Counted from the stretch's first letter, positions 1 through 10,504 are shown. The stretch is 64,000 nucleotides of DNA from Flavobacterium sp. NRK1 (GCF_024054175.1 NZ_JAMXLA010000001.1:162292-226291); one strand, 5' to 3'. Numbers and translations are program-made. Notes: a model not told the origin generated them from the letters alone.

Positions 1-307
1 TATTTACCTCTTTGCCTTCGCTAATTTTCTTCCCTTTGGCATCAAAGAAAGTAGTTATGCATGATCCGTCAGCAGCAAATGTTCTTGTAGCAGTAAGTGT
101 AGATGCTTTATTATCTTCAAAAAATTTAAAAGTACCCGTTTCTTTACCATGATCAAACATGCCTTCATAACGTGGCCTTTTAGATTCATAAGTGCCTTTC
201 CAAACTCCGTTACGCTTACCGGCAGCATCTGTCTGGTTTATATTTTGTGCGAAAGCACCAAAACTTATAAATAATAAAAATATAAAAGCTATAAACTTGT
301 TTTTCAT
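1..307 (-). CDS. MORN/YwqK-like secreted protein, 3' part outside window
   Basis: The reading frame opens at 307 on the minus strand and runs off the left edge, so only the first 102 residues are visible. It begins with a signal peptide (residues 1-20, ending in AFAQ). The mature part carries short repeats around 'NGVWKGTY' and 'YEGMFDHGKETGTFKFF', which match the MORN-variant pattern of proteins annotated as YwqK-family antitoxins. In Bacteroidota these are usually exported proteins of unknown role, and the antitoxin label is not supported by anything here. It lies downstream of yidC but is separated from it by a terminator hairpin. Confidence 0.7.
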   Translation of the reverse strand, partial: MKNKFIAFIFLLFISFGAFAQNINQTDAAGKRNGVWKGTYESKRPRYEGMFDHGKETGTFKFFEDNKASTLTATRTFAADGSCITTFFDAKGKKISEGKEVN

Positions 308-376
308 ATACTGGTTTTGTTTTCTATTAATCGAATTTATGTCTTTTTTATTATATCCAAAAATAAGCCACATTTA

Positions 377-404
377 AAAAAAGCACTCCGAAGAGTGCTT
401 TTAA
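377..404 (-). terminator. Terminator downstream of yidC
   Basis: Ten-base-pair stem (379-388 with 393-402) and a four-base CGAA loop. A-runs on the plus strand give U-rich flanks in both directions. Confidence 0.75.
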
Positions 405-409
405 GTATT

Positions 410-2320
410 TTATTTTTTAATCTGTTTAGATTTTTGCTGTTCTTGTGCCTGTTCCATCATCTCCTGCATTTTACGCTGAAAACGGCCCTGAGTTTTAGGT
501 TTGGCTTTGTTCGCCTGTATTTTAGCATGTATCTTGTCATCTTTTACAATGTAATTTTTAATTACAAGCATAATACCTATTGTAATAAGGTTAGATATAA
601 AGTAATACAAACTTAAACCTGATGCGTAGTTGTTGAAGAATATAAGCATCATAAGCGGAGATATGTAAATCATGATCTTCATAAGCTTGCTCATATCCGG
701 CATACCTTCCTGCTGAGGGGCAGACATAGACTGATCGCCTGTTGTCATCTTCATATAGAAGAATATAGCTACCGAAGCAAGTATTGGAAATAAACTAACA
801 TGGTCACCATAAAACGGAAGTCTGAACCCGTTAGAAAAATGGTAAACAGAATCATAAGAAGAAAGGTCTGTTGCCCAAAGGAAGCTTTTCTGCCTTAGAT
901 CAAAATAAGACGGGAAGAACTGGAACAATGCGTAGAATACCGGAATCTGCATTAATGCGGGGAGACATCCTGCCATAGGATTAACGCCTGCACTATTATA
1001 CAGCTTCATAGTTTCCTGCTGTTTTTTCATTGGGTCTTTTTTATACTTCTCGTTAAGTTCTGCAATTTCAGGGCGAAGTACCTTCATCTTAGCCTGCGAA
1101 ACATATGACTTATAGGTAACCGGAGACATTGCAAGCCTAACAAGAATTGTAAATAAAATAATTGCGATACCATGAGGAAGGAAACCACTTAATGCACCAT
1201 AAACAGGAATAAATATCCAACGGTTTATCCAACCAAATATACCCCAGCCTAACGGCATTATTTCGTCAAGGTTTTTATTTTCATACCCTTTAAGTATATC
1301 ATAATTAGCAGGACCATAATACATATTCATATTATAGCTTAATTCACCGCCTTTAAATTCAAGCGGCATTTTTGCTATGAATTTTTTAGTAAAAATGGTA
1401 TCTGTTTTTTCATCTTTTACAAGATTTTCAGAAGTAAGATCTGCTGTTTTAAATGGTGTTTCCGTTAAAAGTATAGAAGTGAAGAAATGCTGTTTAAAAG
1501 CAATATAAGTTACATCTTCCGCTTTTTCAGTATCCAATTTAGAGCCTTCACTAAGACTGCTGTCTTTACCGCCTTCGTGTTCATAAACTATTTTGGTATA
1601 CCTGTTTTCATAAGTAACGCTTTTTTCATTTCTGTATGTTTTAAGCATCCACTCTAAATCCATAGGTTTAGAAGTATCAACTATTTGCGAAAGCCCTTGG
1701 GAACGGATATAAAAATCCATCATGTAATCATTAGGCTTTAATACATAGCGATACTCTAAAAACTGGTTTGCACCGGCTTTAAGGCGCATCGTTAAAACGT
1801 CATTCCCGTTTTCTTTTGTAAGAGTTGGTTCAAAGTAAAGATCTTTAGTATTAAGTATTCTGTTATCCTGCGTCTTAAACTGAAGATTAAGGTTAGCATT
1901 ATTGTTTTTAATAAGCTCAACTTTTTTACCGGAATCTTTAGAAAGCTGTTCAAAGTCATTTATAACAGCTTCATGTATATATCCTCCTTTATTAGCTATT
2001 TTTAATGTAAGCAATTTGCTTTTAAGCTCAGTTACATTATTTTTAGCAGAAGGAAGTGAAGCACTGTAAGCAAATGCTCCCAGCGAACCTTTAAGCTTTT
2101 CAACATTTACTGAATCGTTTAAAGTAGAATCTTTTACTATGGAAGCGGTACTTTTTTCAGGTAGTTGCGGCTGTTTAGCTTTATCTATCTGCTCTTGTTT
2201 CTCTTTTTCAAGACGTGCCTTTTCATTTTCGGCAGTATTGTTGTAAATCATCCACAATAGTAACAGCATTATAAGACCAAAGCCTACTATTGTTTTTAAA
2301 TCTAACTTTTTTTCTTCCAT
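410..2320 (-). CDS. yidC: Membrane protein insertase YidC
   Basis: YidC/Oxa1/Alb3 insertase of the inner membrane, which inserts and folds membrane proteins alone or with SecYEG. The 636 residues show an N-terminal transmembrane anchor (about residues 10-27), a long periplasmic beta-domain, and a C-terminal Oxa1-type core from about residue 365. The core holds the conserved arginine of 'ILVRLAMSP' (near residue 396) and several hydrophobic segments, followed by a Lys/Gln-rich cytoplasmic tail that is usual in Bacteroidota YidC. It lies 43 bp downstream of pyrG with no terminator between them, so the two are probably co-transcribed, as is common in Flavobacteriia. Confidence 0.97.
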   Translation of the reverse strand: MEEKKLDLKTIVGFGLIMLLLLWMIYNNTAENEKARLEKEKQEQIDKAKQPQLPEKSTASIVKDSTLNDSVNVEKLKGSLGAFAYSASLPSAKNNVTELKSKLLTLKIANKGGYIHEAVINDFEQLSKDSGKKVELIKNNNANLNLQFKTQDNRILNTKDLYFEPTLTKENGNDVLTMRLKAGANQFLEYRYVLKPNDYMMDFYIRSQGLSQIVDTSKPMDLEWMLKTYRNEKSVTYENRYTKIVYEHEGGKDSSLSEGSKLDTEKAEDVTYIAFKQHFFTSILLTETPFKTADLTSENLVKDEKTDTIFTKKFIAKMPLEFKGGELSYNMNMYYGPANYDILKGYENKNLDEIMPLGWGIFGWINRWIFIPVYGALSGFLPHGIAIILFTILVRLAMSPVTYKSYVSQAKMKVLRPEIAELNEKYKKDPMKKQQETMKLYNSAGVNPMAGCLPALMQIPVFYALFQFFPSYFDLRQKSFLWATDLSSYDSVYHFSNGFRLPFYGDHVSLFPILASVAIFFYMKMTTGDQSMSAPQQEGMPDMSKLMKIMIYISPLMMLIFFNNYASGLSLYYFISNLITIGIMLVIKNYIVKDDKIHAKIQANKAKPKTQGRFQRKMQEMMEQAQEQQKSKQIKK

Positions 2321-2363
2321 TATAAAATTATTTTACTTTATCTCTTTGGCAGACAAAATATTA

Positions 2364-4088
<1,725 letters not shown>

Positions 4089-4224
4089 TTATTTGCATTA
4101 TTAATATTCCACAGTCAATAATAATGCTAAATAATAGTTTTCTGCCAAACTGTCGCTCTAATTTTTAATATATCAGTCATTTAATTTAGCAATTAAACAA
4201 TTGACATATTACTTAATTAAAAAG

Positions 4225-4455
4225 TTATTTTTTAGGATATTGCCTTTGTATGTTCCTCACTATATTTTCGAGCCCGTTAAGTTTCAGTTCATACACGAGC
4301 TGAAGCATTTGCCCTAACTGCCCCGCCGGAAACCCCTTATTATGATACCATACAACATAATATTCGGGCAGCTCAATTAAATAACGTCCTTCATATTTAC
4401 CAAAAGGCATTTTTGTATGTGCCAGTTTAATTAAAAATTCTTTCTGCTGATCCAA
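4225..4455 (-). CDS. DUF3820 family protein
   Basis: Small 76-residue cytoplasmic protein. The core 'TKMPFGKYEGRYLIELPEYYVVW' region (residues 14-37) matches DUF3820, a family sometimes linked to exonuclease-like or quorum-sensing-regulated factors, without firm function. It has no signal peptide or membrane segment. It is a single gene with its own promoter (4502-4531). Confidence 0.85.
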   Translation of the reverse strand: MDQQKEFLIKLAHTKMPFGKYEGRYLIELPEYYVVWYHNKGFPAGQLGQMLQLVYELKLNGLENIVRNIQRQYPKK

Positions 4456-4475
4456 AATAAATGAAGGTTTAAAAA

Positions 4476-4503
4476 TAAAAATGCCTCTTTGAAAAAAGAG
4501 GCA
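4476..4503 (-). terminator. Terminator of the lipoprotein gene
   Basis: Nine-base-pair stem (4482-4490 with 4495-4503) followed on the minus strand by a U-rich run. The stem overlaps the -7 element of the next gene. Confidence 0.65.
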
Positions 4504-4531
4504 AAGTTACTACAATAATAAACTAACCCAA
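4502..4531 (-). promoter_or_regulatory. Promoter of the DUF3820 gene
   Basis: TAACTTTG on the minus strand at 4502-4509, with TTG at 4529-4531 and a 19 bp spacer. This is the full Bacteroidota sigma-factor consensus. Confidence 0.65.
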
Positions 4532-4553
4532 TCCATCATTGCAAAATGAATTT

Positions 4554-5261
4554 TTATTGAGTGAGCTGCATTTTAAAGCATCCACCAGCAGTAACAGTTA
4601 CATTACCATCCCAATTGTATGAACTACAACTTGCCGTAAAGCTGTAATTACCTGCAGGAAGTGTAAAGTTAGCTCCATATGCCGCACCACATGAAGGTGC
4701 TCCCGAACTATAATAACCTGTAATACTGCCTCCGTTTCCGGCTACATTTACCGTTATAGTACCGCATCCTAAATCATTTTGAGTCCAGAACATAACCTGC
4801 CCTGTAGTTTCTGTTGTACCACCACCTCCATTTTGAAGCAGTCCGCAATCACCTCCCCATGAACCTCTTTCATAATCGGTTACCAAACAAAAACTACAGT
4901 CAGGGTAAGAAAATTCAAGCTTACCTCCTACTATTTCAATATAAGTATCCGGCAGGCCGTACTCTGCGTCCCAGGTAATATAATGACCATCTATATAGCC
5001 TTTATACAGTCCCGCAGCAGTAGAACCTTGTTTTTCGCACATATATACCCTTTCTGACGATTCTCCTTCTATACCTCCTATTGCAAGATCTGTCCTGTCG
5101 CCACTTGGCCCTGGCAGCCTTGTCCATACCCCCTTTAAAGAAGAATTGTTGTTATTATTCGTACCCTCATCACTATCATCCTCGCAAGAAGAAAAGAGTA
5201 AAGCCGTAAACATAAAACATACTATACCAGTGCATTTTAAAAATTGTGTAATTGTTCTCAT
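4554..5261 (-). CDS. Cys-rich outer-membrane-type lipoprotein, unknown function
   Basis: 235 residues. A lipoprotein signal peptide ends in the lipobox 'LLFSSC' with lipid attachment at the Cys near residue 26, followed by an acidic stretch and an Asn run. The middle contains paired Cys. The last about 80 residues ('FWTQNDLGCGTITV' onward, with 'SGAPSCGAAYGANF') form a small Gly/Cys-rich beta module that I recognise as recurring at the C-terminus of many Bacteroidota lipoproteins. No function is assigned. It is monocistronic, with a promoter at 5289 and a terminator at 4476. Confidence 0.8.
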   Translation of the reverse strand: MRTITQFLKCTGIVCFMFTALLFSSCEDDSDEGTNNNNNSSLKGVWTRLPGPSGDRTDLAIGGIEGESSERVYMCEKQGSTAAGLYKGYIDGHYITWDAEYGLPDTYIEIVGGKLEFSYPDCSFCLVTDYERGSWGGDCGLLQNGGGGTTETTGQVMFWTQNDLGCGTITVNVAGNGGSITGYYSSGAPSCGAAYGANFTLPAGNYSFTASCSSYNWDGNVTVTAGGCFKMQLTQ

Positions 5262-5288
5262 AAATTAGCATTTAATGGTTTCCATTCT

Positions 5289-5296
5289 CAAAATTA
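5289..5296 (-). promoter_or_regulatory. -7 element of the lipoprotein gene
   Basis: TAATTTTG on the minus strand, an exact TAnnTTTG match, 27 bp upstream of the start at 5261. Confidence 0.5.
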
Positions 5297-5313
5297 GTAT
5301 GCTTATATAAAAG

Positions 5314-5339
5314 AAAATCCCCCTTTACAGGAGGATTTT
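5314..5339 (-). terminator. Terminator of the LysM-osmC operon
   Basis: Ten-position stem with one mismatch (5314-5323 with 5330-5339), located between the osmC-like stop and the next gene. Confidence 0.6.
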
Positions 5340-5370
5340 AACTATATACAAATAAGGATTTACCCTACTA

Positions 5371-5769
5371 TTACCAGTTAAATGTTATATCGCGAATAAT
5401 ATCCGGATGAAGGCTTAAATGCACAGGGCATGTTTTTGCAACACGTTCAAGTATTTCTTTAGACTTTTCGTCAGCATCTGATTTCATATTAAAAATCACT
5501 TCTATTTTTGCTATTTTTCTTGGGCTTGGCTGCATAACTTTTGTAACCTCAGCCGTAGAACCTTCAAGATTAACGCCCAAATCGCGAGCCTTAATTCCCA
5601 TAATAGAAAACATGCATGTTGCCAATGCATTGGCAACAGCATCTGTTGGTGAAAAAGCCTCGCCTTTGCCATGATTATCTGTTGGTGCATCTGAAATAAT
5701 CTCGTTGCCAGACTGTATGTGTACAGAAGATGTTCTTAACTCTCCTAAATATGTTACTTTAGATGTCAT
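5371..5769 (-). CDS. OsmC family protein
   Basis: 132-residue OsmC/Ohr-fold protein. It keeps both family cysteines, in 'NALATCMFSIMG' and 'AKTCPVHLSLHP'; in characterised members such cysteines reduce organic hydroperoxides. The sequence is closer to the YhfA/OsmC-like branch than to true Ohr, so peroxidase activity is an inference. The gene begins 2 bp after the stop of the LysM receptor-like gene and is clearly co-transcribed with it, although the two functions have no obvious link. Confidence 0.9.
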   Translation of the reverse strand: MTSKVTYLGELRTSSVHIQSGNEIISDAPTDNHGKGEAFSPTDAVANALATCMFSIMGIKARDLGVNLEGSTAEVTKVMQPSPRKIAKIEVIFNMKSDADEKSKEILERVAKTCPVHLSLHPDIIRDITFNW

Positions 5770-5771
5770 AA

Positions 5772-7718
5772 TTATTCTGCCAGTTTAATAGTTAAATCTT
5801 CGTCATAATACAGGATATAAACCCCTGTATTATAATTGCTTCCTTTTTCAGTTATATATGCAAATTTATTTTCTACCTGTTCAGATGCATTTACTGCCAT
5901 CACCTCTTTAAAGCTTTCGGCCTGAAAAAGGCGAAGGATCGTATCAAACGTAAGGTCAAAACCTCTTGTTGCATACTGATTAGGCATTATATTATTTTTT
6001 TCTTTAAATACTTTTCCAAACAACTCTGATTGTTGAGTATTGCTGTCATTAGTTACAGAAGGATAAAGCATTTTTAAGCCCGTTAACCTTGAAACCGGCA
6101 TCTCATCATTGTCAAAGGCATCATATCTTTCTAATACAACGAGCTGAATCTGGTATTCACCAAGTTCATCCATCAGTGTTTTTGTAGTTCCCGCCATCAT
6201 ACCTATCCTTTCGGTTTCAAGTATAACATAATTAACTTTATCTTTTACCAAAAGTGCTTTGAGTCCATCCGGTATAATGGTACCATCTGCATTAAGAGGA
6301 GCAAATTTTGCAATTGGTAAATTAGCCTGAATAAATTGCTTTGAACTTGCCTTTTTAGCATCTACCATGGCTATTATGTTACCATTTTTAGATTTAAGAT
6401 ATTCCAGCATGGCACCTCTTGTTCTGTCTGATGTTGGTACTGACTGAAACATATTAGGATATGCCCTCGCCTCTTCTTTAGAAAGCGGAGATATTACAGG
6501 AATATTTTTTGAAGAAAGCATAGCTGCAAGCGTTTCTACATTACCGGGGAAAAACGGACCAATAATCGCATCCATACCAGATAGTCCAGATGCAAGAGCA
6601 CTTACATCAGATGTAGTTCTGCTTTCTTTAGAATCCAGTATTTTTACTTTTAAAGGAAGCCCTAATACTCTTGCTGAATCTATTGCCATAAGAGCTCCCG
6701 CATAAAAATCAAGTGTCATATTAAGAAACTTATCGCTTCGCAATAATTTGGAACGTACAGTATCCGATTCTATTCTTGCAATATTAAAAGGCAGCAAAAG
6801 GGCGATTTGTCTTTGTTCTGATTTTTTCAGAGAAGCCAGAAGATTTGTAACAGGTTTGTCTGCTGTATTTACAACAGCGCCTGGCGAAAGTATGCCGGAT
6901 GAAGCCGGCAACTTAATAACCATACCTTCCTGAAGACCTTCTTTAGCCTGCGGATTTAATGCAAAAAATTCAGCTTCAGTAAGATTGTTGTCTCTCGTAA
7001 GGCTGTATAAAGTTTCTTTAGCTTTTACGGTATATTCTACATATGCCTCTTTTACGGGCTGCTCTGTTACTGGCTGTATATCTTCCTTTTTAAGCAGGGC
7101 ATTTTTATCTAGCTTTAACTTAAAGCCTAATGGTAAAGTATCTTTAACTTCAGGATTAAGTTCTTCAAGCAGCTGAAGGGTCATGCCATATTGTTTAGCT
7201 ATAGAATACTTGGTTTCTCCGGCTTCAACAACATGATAAAAATAAGAAGGATAGGTAGGTTTTTTTTCTGCTTTTTTCTCAGCTTTAACCTGAGCTGCCA
7301 CACCACTGCCTTTAATCGGGATTATTATTTTTTGCCCTATCTGCAATCCATTCTCCAGTACAGTACCATTAGCTTTTTTTATATCTTCTATAGATACATC
7401 ATATTTTTTAGAAAGGCTGAAAAGCGTTTCTTTTGGCTGCACTTCATGAATAGTATTTGCTACTTTGGTAGTTTTTTCTTTTTCAGGAGTCGAAACAGGA
7501 ACTTTTGTAGCTCCGGGTATAAGTAAAAATGTATTTTCTTTTATTCCGTTTTTAGAGTCCGGATTAAGCCTGTAAATATCGTAAGGAGTAATTTTATACT
7601 TTTTTGCTATGCTTACAACAGTTTCCCCTTTTTCTACTTTATGCTTTTTATAATCCTGTGCATAAGCGGGCGTTGACAGCAGGGCAAGTGAAAAAATAAA
7701 AATCACGATATATTTCAT
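5772..7718 (-). CDS. LysM-repeat protein with periplasmic-binding-like C-terminal domain
   Basis: I place the start at 7718 because the protein then begins with a clean signal peptide ('MKYIVIFIFSLALLSTPAYAQ'). An upstream ATG at 7754 lies inside the -7 promoter element. The 648-residue protein has four LysM motifs in its first half (for example 'KHKVEKGETVVSIAKKY', 'FYHVVEAGETKYSIAKQY'), which bind peptidoglycan glycan chains. The second half resembles a type I periplasmic binding fold ('LLLPFNIARIESDTVRSK', 'AIIGPFFPGNVETLA'). It is probably a periplasmic wall-bound receptor or scaffold. The ligand is unknown. Confidence 0.85.
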   Translation of the reverse strand: MKYIVIFIFSLALLSTPAYAQDYKKHKVEKGETVVSIAKKYKITPYDIYRLNPDSKNGIKENTFLLIPGATKVPVSTPEKEKTTKVANTIHEVQPKETLFSLSKKYDVSIEDIKKANGTVLENGLQIGQKIIIPIKGSGVAAQVKAEKKAEKKPTYPSYFYHVVEAGETKYSIAKQYGMTLQLLEELNPEVKDTLPLGFKLKLDKNALLKKEDIQPVTEQPVKEAYVEYTVKAKETLYSLTRDNNLTEAEFFALNPQAKEGLQEGMVIKLPASSGILSPGAVVNTADKPVTNLLASLKKSEQRQIALLLPFNIARIESDTVRSKLLRSDKFLNMTLDFYAGALMAIDSARVLGLPLKVKILDSKESRTTSDVSALASGLSGMDAIIGPFFPGNVETLAAMLSSKNIPVISPLSKEEARAYPNMFQSVPTSDRTRGAMLEYLKSKNGNIIAMVDAKKASSKQFIQANLPIAKFAPLNADGTIIPDGLKALLVKDKVNYVILETERIGMMAGTTKTLMDELGEYQIQLVVLERYDAFDNDEMPVSRLTGLKMLYPSVTNDSNTQQSELFGKVFKEKNNIMPNQYATRGFDLTFDTILRLFQAESFKEVMAVNASEQVENKFAYITEKGSNYNTGVYILYYDEDLTIKLAE

Positions 7719-7751
7719 AAGTGTGGTCTTTTTAGAACAATTTAACAAATG

Positions 7752-7759
7752 CAAATTTA
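7752..7759 (-). promoter_or_regulatory. -7 element of the LysM-osmC operon
   Basis: TAAATTTG on the minus strand. A possible -33 TTG lies at 7776-7778 with a 16 bp spacer, slightly short. It decides the start at 7718 over the one at 7754. Confidence 0.5.
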
Positions 7760-7840
7760 GGTTTTACAGCAACTACAATGTAGTTTTATCTTATAAATTT
7801 CAGTTAAAAATACAAAACACATACCAAAAGCATTTTATAT

Positions 7841-7865
7841 AAAAAAGAGGACTAATAATCCTCTT
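7841..7865 (-). terminator. Terminator overlapping the 3' end of the small LysM gene
   Basis: Seven-base-pair stem (7845-7851 with 7859-7865) that includes the stop codon at 7852, followed by a U-run on the minus strand. Confidence 0.55.
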
Positions 7866-8253
7866 CTTCTTCATCTTCTGTTTTTTTCTTAAGTGGAGGC
7901 ACTGCTGGTACTTGTATAGGATTGCCCCCGTTTTGTTTTATCAGTTGTTCTTTAAATTTTTCAAGGTCTTTTTTATGTGATTCATGCAATGGAATTTTTA
8001 ATGTCTGCCCCGGGGCAATGCCCATTTTGTCCATTTGTATTTCATTATATTTATATATCTCATCCGGATCTACCATATATTTCCTGGAGATCATAATAAT
8101 CCTTTCTCCCATTGTAGTTACATGATCTATAAAATAAGTATCATAATCTATTAGTCCGCCATCTGCAGGTACATCTGTTGTTTCTGTTTCCTCCTGCGCC
8201 TCAACGGTATTAAACAGGCAAAGCGTAAAAAGTAATAGTAATAATTTTTTCAT
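7852..8253 (-). CDS. Secreted single-LysM protein
   Basis: Start set at 8253, where a signal peptide begins ('MKKLLLLLFTLCLFNTVEAQ'). An upstream ATG at 8325 would bury it. The 133-residue product has one LysM domain (around 'MGERIIMISRKYMVDPDEIY' through 'APGQTLKIPLH') and an acidic, Lys-containing C-terminus ending in EEEEDY. It probably binds peptidoglycan in the periplasm. It sits next to the four-LysM protein but has its own terminator, and the same domain in both suggests related wall functions. Confidence 0.8.
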   Translation of the reverse strand: MKKLLLLLFTLCLFNTVEAQEETETTDVPADGGLIDYDTYFIDHVTTMGERIIMISRKYMVDPDEIYKYNEIQMDKMGIAPGQTLKIPLHESHKKDLEKFKEQLIKQNGGNPIQVPAVPPLKKKTEDEEEEDY

Positions 8254-8343
8254 AAAATAAGTAATCTTAGTAATTGGAAAACCTAAAAGTAATAATTTTA
8301 GACTAAACATGAAAACTGAGAGCACATATCCGTACTGATATAA

Positions 8344-8372
8344 AAAAGCCGTGCAAAAAATGCACGGCTTTC
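8344..8372 (-). terminator. Terminator of guaA
   Basis: Ten-base-pair GC-rich stem (8346-8355 with 8361-8370) around a five-A loop, with a U-run on the minus strand. Confidence 0.8.
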
Positions 8373-8387
8373 AATATTATATAAAGC

Positions 8388-9917
8388 TTATTCCCACTCA
8401 ATTGTGGCCGGTGGTTTAGAACTAATGTCATATACCACGCGGTTTACGCCTTTTACTTTATTTATTATCTCGTTAGAAACCTTCATAAGGAATTCATACG
8501 GAAGGTGAACCCAGTCAGCAGTCATACCATCTGTAGATTCTACAGCCCTAAGCGCAACAACTTTTTCATAAGTACGCTCATCACCCATAACACCTACACT
8601 GTTTACAGGAAGCAGGATTGCTCCAGCCTGCCATACTTTATCATAAAGTCCGTGTTCTTTAAGCCCGTTAATAAAAACAGCATCTACTTCCTGAAGAATA
8701 CGTACTTTTTCAGGTGTAATATCACCAAGAATCCTGATAGAAAGACCTGGCCCCGGGAAAGGGTGACGACCTAAAAGCTCCGGATCTATACCTAAAGTAG
8801 CTCCAACACGTCTTACCTCATCTTTAAATAACATACGTAGCGGCTCTACCACCTGCAGTTTCATAAAGTCAGGCAGACCGCCAACATTGTGGTGCGATTT
8901 AATTGTAGCCGATGGCCCTTTTACAGAAACCGACTCAATAACATCAGGATAAATAGTACCCTGCGCCAGCCACTTTACATCTGTAAGTAAATGTGCTTCG
9001 TCATCAAATACCTCAATAAATACACGGCCTATAGTTTTACGCTTTGTTTCAGGGTCATCTATACCTGCAAGTTGGGAAAGAAAACGGTCGGCAGCATCTA
9101 CCCCCTTCACGTTTAATCCCATATCTTTATATTGGTGAAGAACATTTTCAAATTCGTCCTTTCTTAACAATCCGTTATTAACAAAAATACAATAAAGGTT
9201 TGCACCAATAGCTTTATTTAAAAGTACTGCCGCAACGGTAGAATCTACCCCCCCGGAAAGCCCAAGTACTACTTTATCATTGCCTATTTTTGCTTTAAGC
9301 TCGGCAACAATATCCTCAACAAAAGTATCAGGAGTAAAGTTTTGTGGCACTTCTGCAATTTTCACAAGAAAGTTTTCAAGCATTTGCTTACCATCTGTAG
9401 AGTGGTATACTTCAGGGTGATACTGTATAGCATACGTTGTTTCACCTTCAATTTTGTAAGCTGCATTTTCCACGTCTTTTGTACTTGCCAATACTACTCC
9501 ACCTTCAGGCAGTTTTTTTATAGTATCACTGTGGCTCATCCAAACCTGGCTCCCTGCCGAAACACCTTCTAGGAAAGGTTCATCTTCTTTCACAAAAGAA
9601 AGATTGGCACGCCCATATTCTCGAATATTAGATGGGGCGACCTCACCTCCATGAAAATGGGCAAGATACTGTGCACCATAACAAACAGCCAGCAAAGGCA
9701 GTTTACCACGAATTTGTGAAAGATCGGGGTGTGGCGCATCTTCAGCCCTTACAGAAAATGGGCTTCCCGATAATATTACCGCTTTGTATGATGATAAATC
9801 AACCGGAGGGTTGTTGTAAGGGAAAATTTCGCAGAAGATATTTAACTCGCGAACCCTTCTCGCAATAAGCTGAGTATATTGCGAACCGAAATCTAAAATA
9901 AGTACGTTATGTTGCAT
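8388..9917 (-). CDS. guaA: GMP synthase (glutamine-hydrolysing)
   Basis: Converts XMP to GMP using ATP and glutamine. The 509 residues contain a class I amidotransferase domain (nucleophile C79 in '[11 protein letters not shown]', catalytic His/Glu in 'QYHPEVYH'), the PP-loop ATP pyrophosphatase motif '[10 protein letters not shown]', and the dimerisation domain with the C-terminal 'KPPATIEWE'. The start at 9917 is used because the in-frame ATG at 9923 lies inside the -7 promoter element. The mRNA is then essentially leaderless. Confidence 0.97.
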   Translation of the reverse strand: MQHNVLILDFGSQYTQLIARRVRELNIFCEIFPYNNPPVDLSSYKAVILSGSPFSVRAEDAPHPDLSQIRGKLPLLAVCYGAQYLAHFHGGEVAPSNIREYGRANLSFVKEDEPFLEGVSAGSQVWMSHSDTIKKLPEGGVVLASTKDVENAAYKIEGETTYAIQYHPEVYHSTDGKQMLENFLVKIAEVPQNFTPDTFVEDIVAELKAKIGNDKVVLGLSGGVDSTVAAVLLNKAIGANLYCIFVNNGLLRKDEFENVLHQYKDMGLNVKGVDAADRFLSQLAGIDDPETKRKTIGRVFIEVFDDEAHLLTDVKWLAQGTIYPDVIESVSVKGPSATIKSHHNVGGLPDFMKLQVVEPLRMLFKDEVRRVGATLGIDPELLGRHPFPGPGLSIRILGDITPEKVRILQEVDAVFINGLKEHGLYDKVWQAGAILLPVNSVGVMGDERTYEKVVALRAVESTDGMTADWVHLPYEFLMKVSNEIINKVKGVNRVVYDISSKPPATIEWE

Positions 9918-9920
9918 GCG

Positions 9921-9949
9921 CAAAAGTAATGCTTATAATTGAAATGCAA
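9921..9949 (-). promoter_or_regulatory. Promoter of guaA, leaderless arrangement
   Basis: TACTTTTG on the minus strand (9921-9928) with TTG at 9947-9949 and an 18 bp spacer. Only 3 bp separate the -7 element from the ATG at 9917, so transcription should start at or next to the start codon. Confidence 0.65.
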
Positions 9950-9988
9950 AAGTGAGATTTAAGGATTTTTATTTTGATTATTTTTTAG

Positions 9989-10028
9989 TAAAATTCTTTT
10001 AGAATATGCTGTTTCTAAAAGAATTTTA
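9989..10028. repeat. Perfect 16 bp inverted repeat
   Basis: Arms TAAAATTCTTTTAGAA (9989-10004) and its exact reverse complement (10013-10028), with loop 10005-10012. The AT-rich stem is unlike the GC-rich terminators in this window. Confidence 0.85.
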
Positions 10029-10198
10029 AACAGGTTTTACAGAAAAAAACTTTTTTTCTGCTCGTTATTTTCAACTTAAGGATTCTTAAATATTTTGAGA
10101 GCCGTAAAATTCTAATAATAAACAACTTTAATTATTACAATGGCTTTCCTGTAATTTACATTAAAACAAAAAAGAAGCTTAAAGCTGCAAAAAAAATA

Positions 10199-10206
10199 TA
10201 ATTTTG
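10199..10206 (+). promoter_or_regulatory. -7 element of the PhnA-like gene
   Basis: TAATTTTG, an exact match, 24 bp before the ATG at 10231. A TTG start codon at 10204 would lie inside it and is therefore rejected. Confidence 0.55.
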
Positions 10207-10230
10207 TCGGAAATAATAACACCACACTTT

Positions 10231-10440
10231 ATGGAAGTAAAAGACAGCAACGGAAACATTTTAAATGAAGGCGACAGCGTAACGGTTATAAAAGACCTTA
10301 AAGTAAAAGGTTCGTCTTCTGTAATTAAAAGAGGTACAACCGTAAAAAACATACGCCTTACCGATGATGAAAAAGAAATTGAAGGCAAGGTAGAAAAAAC
10401 AGTTATGGTACTTAAAACTGAGTTTCTTAAAAAACTGTAA
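10231..10440 (+). CDS. PhnA/YjdM C-terminal domain protein
   Basis: 69-residue cytoplasmic protein with the PhnA-type fold ('[20 protein letters not shown]', '[11 protein letters not shown]', ending '[10 protein letters not shown]'). Family members are annotated as alkylphosphonate utilisation proteins, but the label comes from a gene near phn operons and no phosphonate genes are present here. The N-terminal zinc ribbon of full-length YjdM is absent, which is the normal Bacteroidota form. Start chosen at ATG 10231. It is monocistronic, with a strong terminator after it. Confidence 0.85.
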   Translation: MEVKDSNGNILNEGDSVTVIKDLKVKGSSSVIKRGTTVKNIRLTDDEKEIEGKVEKTVMVLKTEFLKKL

Positions 10441-10464
10441 TAAAAAGGTTCTTATATTTAAGAG

Positions 10465-10504
10465 GAAACGGCTGTGTATAATTACACGGCCGTTTCTTTT
10501 TTTA
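10465..10504 (+). terminator. Terminator of the PhnA-like gene
   Basis: Thirteen-position stem (10465-10477 with 10484-10496, one G-U pair) followed by a T-run. Confidence 0.8.

Larger units (their letters stand above)
9918..10230. other. Divergent intergenic region with two inverted repeats
   Basis: 313 bp between divergent guaA and the PhnA-like gene. It holds both promoters, a perfect 16 bp inverted repeat with an 8 bp loop (9989-10004 and 10013-10028), and a second A/T palindrome (10040-10049 and 10051-10060). No gene was recognised. Confidence 0.7.

Noticed and set aside
1..307. Antitoxin function for the YwqK/MORN protein
   Set aside because: It has an export signal and no toxin gene is visible, so the database name is not adopted.
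192..616. Short plus-strand frames opposite the first gene and yidC
   Set aside because: They overlap real minus-strand genes, and their Phe/Ile/Leu-rich translation is typical of antisense frames.
10201..10230. TTG start at 10204 for the PhnA-like protein
   Set aside because: It lies inside the TAATTTTG promoter element. The ATG at 10231 gives the family N-terminus.
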